Shown here piece after piece: positions 7,313 through 10,184 of a DNA stretch of 10,184 nucleotides. The notes beneath the pieces are model-generated. The model saw only the letters and a list, made by a program, of their open reading frames with translations, was not told the DNA's origin and made no database searches. Origin of the DNA: DASQFU01 sp035632955 (GTDB lineage Bacteria > Eisenbacteria > RBG-16-71-46); the NCBI GenBank assembly GCA_035632955.1, contig DASQFU010000028.1, forward strand, positions 1 to 10,184. Direction: 5' to 3'. The stretch's first letter is position 1, and the number at the start of each line of letters is the position of its first letter. The translations under genes and the position numbers were made by a program.

Positions 7313-9037
7313 GTGGGAGTCCAACTGAGGCTTGTGCGGCGCGGTGCTTGGGTCGTACCCGCCTACCTCGCGCTGACGTTGTGGCTCACCTGGCCGATGG
7401 CGCGCGACTTCGGCCGCGCCCTGCCGACGGTGTTCGACTACTCCGACGCGTTCATCCAGTGCTACATCCTCGAATGGGATTGGCAAGCGCTGGCCACCCG
7501 GCCGTTGGAGATTTTCGATCCGCCGATCTTCCATCCGGGGCCGCGCGCGCTGACCTACATGGACTGCCTGATTGGCGAAGCCGTGCTCGGCGCGCCGGTG
7601 ATGGCGGTCACGCGCAATCCCGCCGCCGCCTACAACAGCCTCGTGGTGCTCGGGTTCGTGCTCTCGGCATGGGCGACCTACCGGCTCGTCCGGTGGCTCG
7701 GCGTGGCGCGCGGCGGGGCGTTCCTGTGCGGCTTCCTGTTCAGCTTCAGCTCGTACCGGCTGTGCAACATCTGCGATCTGAACCTCCTGCACACCGAGTT
7801 CCTTCCGCTCGGGCTCTGGTTCGCGCTCAGGCTCACGCGCTCGGGGCGCGAACGCGATCTCTGGGCGGCAGCCGGGACGCTCGCCGTTCAGGCGACCTTC
7901 GGCTGGTACTACGTGTTCCACCTCGCGACGATCTACGCGGTGGTCGCGGTGCACGCCGTGTGGCGCGGCCGGTTGCGGTGGCGCGCGTCGATCGCGAAGC
8001 GCGCCGGCCTGGCCGCGCTCGCCTGCGCGCTCGCGGTCGCGCCGGTGGCCTACCCTTACTGGCAGCAGCGTCGGAGCCTGCCCGAGTTTCGGCGCACTCT
8101 CGATCAGACGTCGGTTTGGTCGGCGGACGTTCTCGACTATCTGCGAGTCAACGTCTTCAACCGGACCCGCGGCCACATCGGGCCTCTGAGCGGCGATTTG
8201 GCGTACTGGCCGGGCCTGGTCACTGTCGCGCTGGCGGGGTTCGGGCTCGTCGCGTGGCGGCGTCGCGAGCCGTTCGCGCGTGACGCCGGCGTGTGCGCGT
8301 CCGTCGGCCTCACGGGCTTCGTGCTCTCGCTCGGACCGACGCTCAGGGTCGCGGGGCGAAATCTCCCGGTGTGGCTGCCCTACGCGGCGCTGTTCTTCGT
8401 GGTCCCGGGCTTTCAAGGCATGCGAGCCTCGGGACGGTACGCGGTCGTGGCACTGATCGGCGCCGTCGCGCTCGCGGGAGTCGGCTACGAATCGTGGCGG
8501 CGCCGTCTCGCGCATCGGCCGGGCATCGCCAGGGCGGCGTTTGCGGTCATGCTGGGTGTTGCGCTCGTCGACGGATACTCGGTGCCGCTGCCCATGCTCT
8601 CCTACCCGCACGCGACGCCTCCCGCCTACGTCTGGCTCGCGCGCCAACCGGAGAGCGGCGCTGTGCTCGAGCTGCCGGCGCCGCGGCTCGAGAAGGACGA
8701 GCGTATCGTCGACGCCGAGCGGCAGCTCTACGGTCTGCGTCACGGCCGGCCGCGGCTCGACGGTGTGAGCGGATTCGTGCCGCCCGCGACCCGGCGCCTG
8801 CGGCTCGCGGTGCAGGATTTTCCATCGCCGCACGCAGTCGACGCGGCGGCGGCGGCCGGCGCGCGCTACGTGATCGTTCACTACGGCGATTTCCCCGCTG
8901 CCGAGGCTCGCGAGCGGCGCGCCGCGGCGGCGGCGTCTCCGGCGTTGCGCCAGATGGCGTCGTTCGCCGATGACGTGGTGTACGAGCTCCGGGCCGGACG
9001 CTCGAACCCGGCCGCGACGTCAGTCGGTCAGCGATAG
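7313..9037 (+). CDS. Polytopic membrane protein, GT-C glycosyltransferase-like, function unknown
   Basis: The product is about 574 residues with roughly 11-12 hydrophobic segments, near 12-30, 86-100, 106-124, 133-150, 160-175, 185-215, 229-249, 299-315, 326-345, 352-366, 376-394 and 406-422. A soluble C-terminal domain of about 150 residues follows. After the first membrane segment, a loop reads FDYSDAFIQCYILEWDWQAL (41-60). An acidic residue in this first loop is the usual catalytic or metal position of GT-C fold transferases that use lipid-linked sugars. FQGMRASGRY (367-376) resembles a motif I recall from large families of bacterial membrane proteins with that architecture. Glycan transfer is therefore plausible but unproven, and no acceptor or lipid-sugar gene is nearby. 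The GTG start is uncertain, because a second GTG at 7334 would still leave the first membrane segment intact. The gene's last 10 nt overlap the convergent mini-gene at 9028-9084. Confidence 0.7.
   Translation: MGVQLRLVRRGAWVVPAYLALTLWLTWPMARDFGRALPTVFDYSDAFIQCYILEWDWQALATRPLEIFDPPIFHPGPRALTYMDCLIGEAVLGAPVMAVTRNPAAAYNSLVVLGFVLSAWATYRLVRWLGVARGGAFLCGFLFSFSSYRLCNICDLNLLHTEFLPLGLWFALRLTRSGRERDLWAAAGTLAVQATFGWYYVFHLATIYAVVAVHAVWRGRLRWRASIAKRAGLAALACALAVAPVAYPYWQQRRSLPEFRRTLDQTSVWSADVLDYLRVNVFNRTRGHIGPLSGDLAYWPGLVTVALAGFGLVAWRRREPFARDAGVCASVGLTGFVLSLGPTLRVAGRNLPVWLPYAALFFVVPGFQGMRASGRYAVVALIGAVALAGVGYESWRRRLAHRPGIARAAFAVMLGVALVDGYSVPLPMLSYPHATPPAYVWLARQPESGAVLELPAPRLEKDERIVDAERQLYGLRHGRPRLDGVSGFVPPATRRLRLAVQDFPSPHAVDAAAAAGARYVIVHYGDFPAAEARERRAAAAASPALRQMASFADDVVYELRAGRSNPAATSVGQR
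8992..9013 (-). terminator. Possible GC hairpin downstream of the minus-strand mini-gene
   Basis: GGCCGG (8992-8997) pairs with CCGGCC (9008-9013) across a 10-nt loop. Read from the minus strand it begins 14 nt after the mini-gene stop. It lacks a T-tract and lies inside the end of the plus-strand membrane-protein gene, so a terminator role is only a suggestion. Confidence 0.18.
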
Positions 9038-9084
9038 AGCCGCTTGATCGCGCCCCAGGTGAGCTGGAAACGATTGGCTCTCAT
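9028..9084 (-). CDS. 18-residue mini-gene encoding a free TWGxIKxxYR tail peptide
   Basis: This reads MRANRFQLTWGAIKRLYR and stops with TGA. It lies 19 nt after the stop of the secreted Cys-rich protein on the same strand. It has an ideal AGGAGG (9090-9095) with 5-nt spacing, the same spacing as the upstream gene uses. Its last ten residues align without gaps to the upstream protein's last ten (TWGQIKSIYR), with T, W, G, I, K, Y and R identical and Leu/Ile conservative. The codons differ at several positions (GGC/GGA, CTC/ATC, TAT/TAC), so it is not a fresh copy. It carries five basic and no acidic residues and has no signal peptide. Its 3' end overlaps the convergent membrane-protein gene by 10 nt. 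It might be a functional small peptide or the collapsed remnant of a paralogue that kept its start and tail. Ribosome site, start, motif and stop together make chance unlikely; the function is unknown. Confidence 0.7.
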   Translation of the reverse strand: MRANRFQLTWGAIKRLYR

Positions 9085-9089
9085 GATCT

Positions 9090-9095
9090 CCTCCT
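9090..9095 (-). promoter_or_regulatory. Consensus Shine-Dalgarno of the mini-gene
   Basis: On the minus strand AGGAGG is followed by AGATC and then ATG. It is the strongest ribosome binding site in the window and lies between two genes only 19 nt apart, which is the main reason for calling the 18-codon frame a gene. Confidence 0.75.
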
Positions 9096-9103
9096 GCCAC
9101 GAA

Positions 9104-9886
9104 TCAGCGGTAGATCGACTTGATCTGTCCCCAGGTGCGCGCGACCGCCGGGCACGGCTCCTCGCCTCCGGTGCAGCCGACGCACTCCTGGAAATGACCG
9201 CCCTGCCATCCGGCGAGCGCGTTGCCTTGCCCGGAGCCGAACGGTGAAGTGAACACCAGGTTCTGATTGTCCGCCTGGAACAGCTCCATGCGAGTGAAGA
9301 CGATGCACGCCGCGATTTCACATCCGGCACAGGCGCTGGTTCGTTGATTCGGTACGCGGGCCGTGAACAGATACATGTTGGTCTGAGCCGGGATCGGGCG
9401 CGCCTGATTGGGGTCGACCGCCACCGAGACGAGCAGCTCCGCGACGTCTTGCTTCGCGGTCGGGTAGGTATAGGAAGAGCCGCCGACGGGGCTCCCGGGA
9501 AGCATGTTCCAGTAGTCGATGCAGGTGGGGCCGGGGCTGGTGAAGTCGATGCCGATGTCGTAGTCGCGGCAAACGGGTGCCGGCCCGAGCTGCCACCACG
9601 GCACGATGTCCGGTGAATCGACGTGGAACTCGATCGTCATGTCCGCGGCGTATGGACCCGTCAGGTCGACCGGCGTCAGCAGAGACGCTCGCAGCTCGTG
9701 ATATCCGACGTCGGAGCCGCAACCGAATTTCTTGTTGACCGACCCCGCGAACGGGCCGCAGTCGTCCCATCGCAGGTGGAGATTGTCGTCGCCACCGTGG
9801 GGACTGCAGAAGTCGGGATTGGGGTCGGAAAGTGCCAGCCGTGGAAGCGTGAGCAGGACGAAGCAGAGCAAGGCAGGCGACCGCAT
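9104..9886 (-). CDS. Secreted Cys-rich protein with C-terminal TWGQIKSIYR tail, function unknown
   Basis: The product is 260 residues. A signal peptide, MRSPALLCFVLLTLPRLALS (1-20), is followed by a mature start DPNPDFC. The mature part has 11 Cys (27, 43, 56, 106, 122, 186, 189, 194, 235, 238, 245), including CAGC and CVGC pairs, which suggests disulfides in an exported protein or metal binding. The middle (about 80-215) alternates hydrophobic and polar residues in a beta-rich pattern, with LLVSVAVDPN and MYLFTARVPN like strands of a beta-sandwich. The end reads WQGG, a Cys cluster, then TWGQIKSIYR at the extreme C-terminus. I recall similar Cys-rich proteins with such tails from Eisenbacteria-type genomes, but cannot verify this here. 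ATG 9886 is chosen over 9898 because GGAGG (9892-9896) lies 5 nt before it and the signal peptide then starts properly. It forms a two-gene unit with the mini-gene downstream. Confidence 0.8.
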   Translation of the reverse strand: MRSPALLCFVLLTLPRLALSDPNPDFCSPHGGDDNLHLRWDDCGPFAGSVNKKFGCGSDVGYHELRASLLTPVDLTGPYAADMTIEFHVDSPDIVPWWQLGPAPVCRDYDIGIDFTSPGPTCIDYWNMLPGSPVGGSSYTYPTAKQDVAELLVSVAVDPNQARPIPAQTNMYLFTARVPNQRTSACAGCEIAACIVFTRMELFQADNQNLVFTSPFGSGQGNALAGWQGGHFQECVGCTGGEEPCPAVARTWGQIKSIYR

Positions 9887-9903
9887 AAGATCCTCCAAAT
9901 GGA

Positions 9904-9923
9904 AAATTACGCCGTAAGATTAC
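9904..9923 (-). promoter_or_regulatory. AT-rich promoter or operator candidate before the secreted-protein gene
   Basis: This AT-rich island sits just upstream of the ribosome site. On the minus strand GTAAT occurs twice, 13 nt apart, and TTACG-C-CGTAA (9907-9917) is an 11-nt hyphenated palindrome between them. TAATCT (9922 to 9917) with GTGACG 18 nt upstream is one possible promoter reading. The match to sigma70 is weak. Confidence 0.28.
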
Positions 9924-9966
9924 TCCCCACTTCAGCCCCTCGTCACCCGCAATTCCATGTCGCGGC

Positions 9967-9995
9967 TAGACCTCCGCCGGCAAGCCGGCTAGGCT
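9967..9995 (+). promoter_or_regulatory. Promoter candidate for the ABC ATPase gene, apparently leaderless
   Basis: TAGACC (9967-9972; four of six positions match TTGACA) is followed after 17 nt by TAGGCT (9990-9995), then exactly 9 nt to the ATG with no Shine-Dalgarno. The TAG box and the 9-nt distance repeat the arrangement before tdk. The hexamers lie within a direct repeat CGGCTAG (9963-9969 and 9986-9992) spaced by 23 nt. Confidence 0.42.
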
Positions 9996-10004
9996 GCCGC
10001 GGCC

Positions 10005-10184
10005 ATGCCCGCCCCAGCGGTGTCCCTCCAGCGCATCACTCGGCGTTTCGGAAACCTGGTCGCCAACGATGAGATCTCGCTCGATCTCGCCCCGGGCGAG
10101 ATCCACGCGCTGGTCGGCGAGAACGGCGCCGGCAAGAGCACGTTGATGCGCGTCCTGTACGGGCTCCTGCAGCCGGATTCAGGG
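10005..10184 (+). CDS. ABC transporter ATP-binding protein, nucleoside/simple-sugar type (partial, cut by window edge)
   Basis: The first 60 codons of an ABC ATPase, running off the right edge without a stop. The Walker A motif is GENGAGKST (38-46). The preceding VANDEISLDLAPGEIHALVGENG and following LMRVLYGLLQPDSG are characteristic of the double-domain ATPases that work with Bmp-family binding proteins (NupO/YufO-like) and of the related simple-sugar importers. It would energise import at the cytoplasmic face. Its partner could be the Bmp lipoprotein at 3985, the only transport binding protein in the window. The ATG was taken because the core ABC sequence begins five residues later and a -10-like box sits 9 nt upstream. 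No Shine-Dalgarno is present. Whether the protein has the expected second nucleotide-binding domain, and whether permease genes follow, lies outside the window. Confidence 0.88.
   Translation, partial: MPAPAVSLQRITRRFGNLVANDEISLDLAPGEIHALVGENGAGKSTLMRVLYGLLQPDSG

Noticed and set aside
7297..8283. Alternative plus-strand frame starting at GTG 7297
   Set aside because: It overlaps the membrane-protein frame and encodes Arg-rich sequence, typical of a shifted frame.
6872..8881. 669-codon minus-strand frame opposite the membrane protein
   Set aside because: It is Arg-rich with low-complexity runs and no hydrophobic or domain structure; the plus strand has clear membrane segments.

Overview
The window is a GC-rich, gene-dense stretch of bacterial chromosome in which long antisense open frames are common because of codon bias. 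The organism is probably an uncultivated member of the FCB side of the tree, with Candidatus Eisenbacteria as my best guess. That guess rests on gene style, above all the exported Cys-rich protein ending in TWGQIKSIYR, which resembles tails I recall from that group. No rRNA, tRNA, CRISPR array, transposase or phage gene is visible.

Layout. Positions 1-341 hold no convincing gene but do hold a perfect 20-bp palindrome. On the minus strand, 342-2393 encodes a GH133-type glycogen debranching enzyme. A 160-bp divergent gap follows. A plus-strand run then begins: an exported glyoxalase/VOC-like protein (2554-3342), type II thymidine kinase (3378-4073), a Bmp/PnrA-family nucleoside-binding lipoprotein that starts inside the kinase gene (3985-5022), an MBL-fold metallohydrolase (5047-5928), a Glu/Leu/Phe/Val dehydrogenase (5950-7203), and a large polytopic GT-C-like membrane protein (7313-9037). 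On the minus strand, converging on the last of these, lies a two-gene unit: a 260-residue secreted Cys-rich protein (9104-9886) followed by an 18-codon mini-gene (9028-9084). The right edge cuts the start of a sugar/nucleoside-type ABC ATPase (10005 onward, plus strand).

How they may work together. Thymidine kinase, the Bmp-type binding protein and the ABC ATPase form a plausible nucleoside uptake and salvage set, although the ATPase lies 5 kb from the binding protein instead of directly after it. The debranching enzyme serves glycogen or maltodextrin metabolism and the dehydrogenase serves amino-acid/nitrogen metabolism; neither has a visible pathway partner here.

The most unusual signal is the mini-gene at 9028-9084. 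It has a perfect AGGAGG ribosome binding site and encodes only MRANRFQLTWGAIKRLYR. Its last ten residues match the C-terminus of the secreted protein immediately upstream at 7 of 10 positions. It is in effect the tail motif as a free-standing gene. A second pattern is that tdk and the ABC ATPase gene each have a -10-like TAG box exactly 9 nt before the ATG and no Shine-Dalgarno sequence, which suggests leaderless transcripts.
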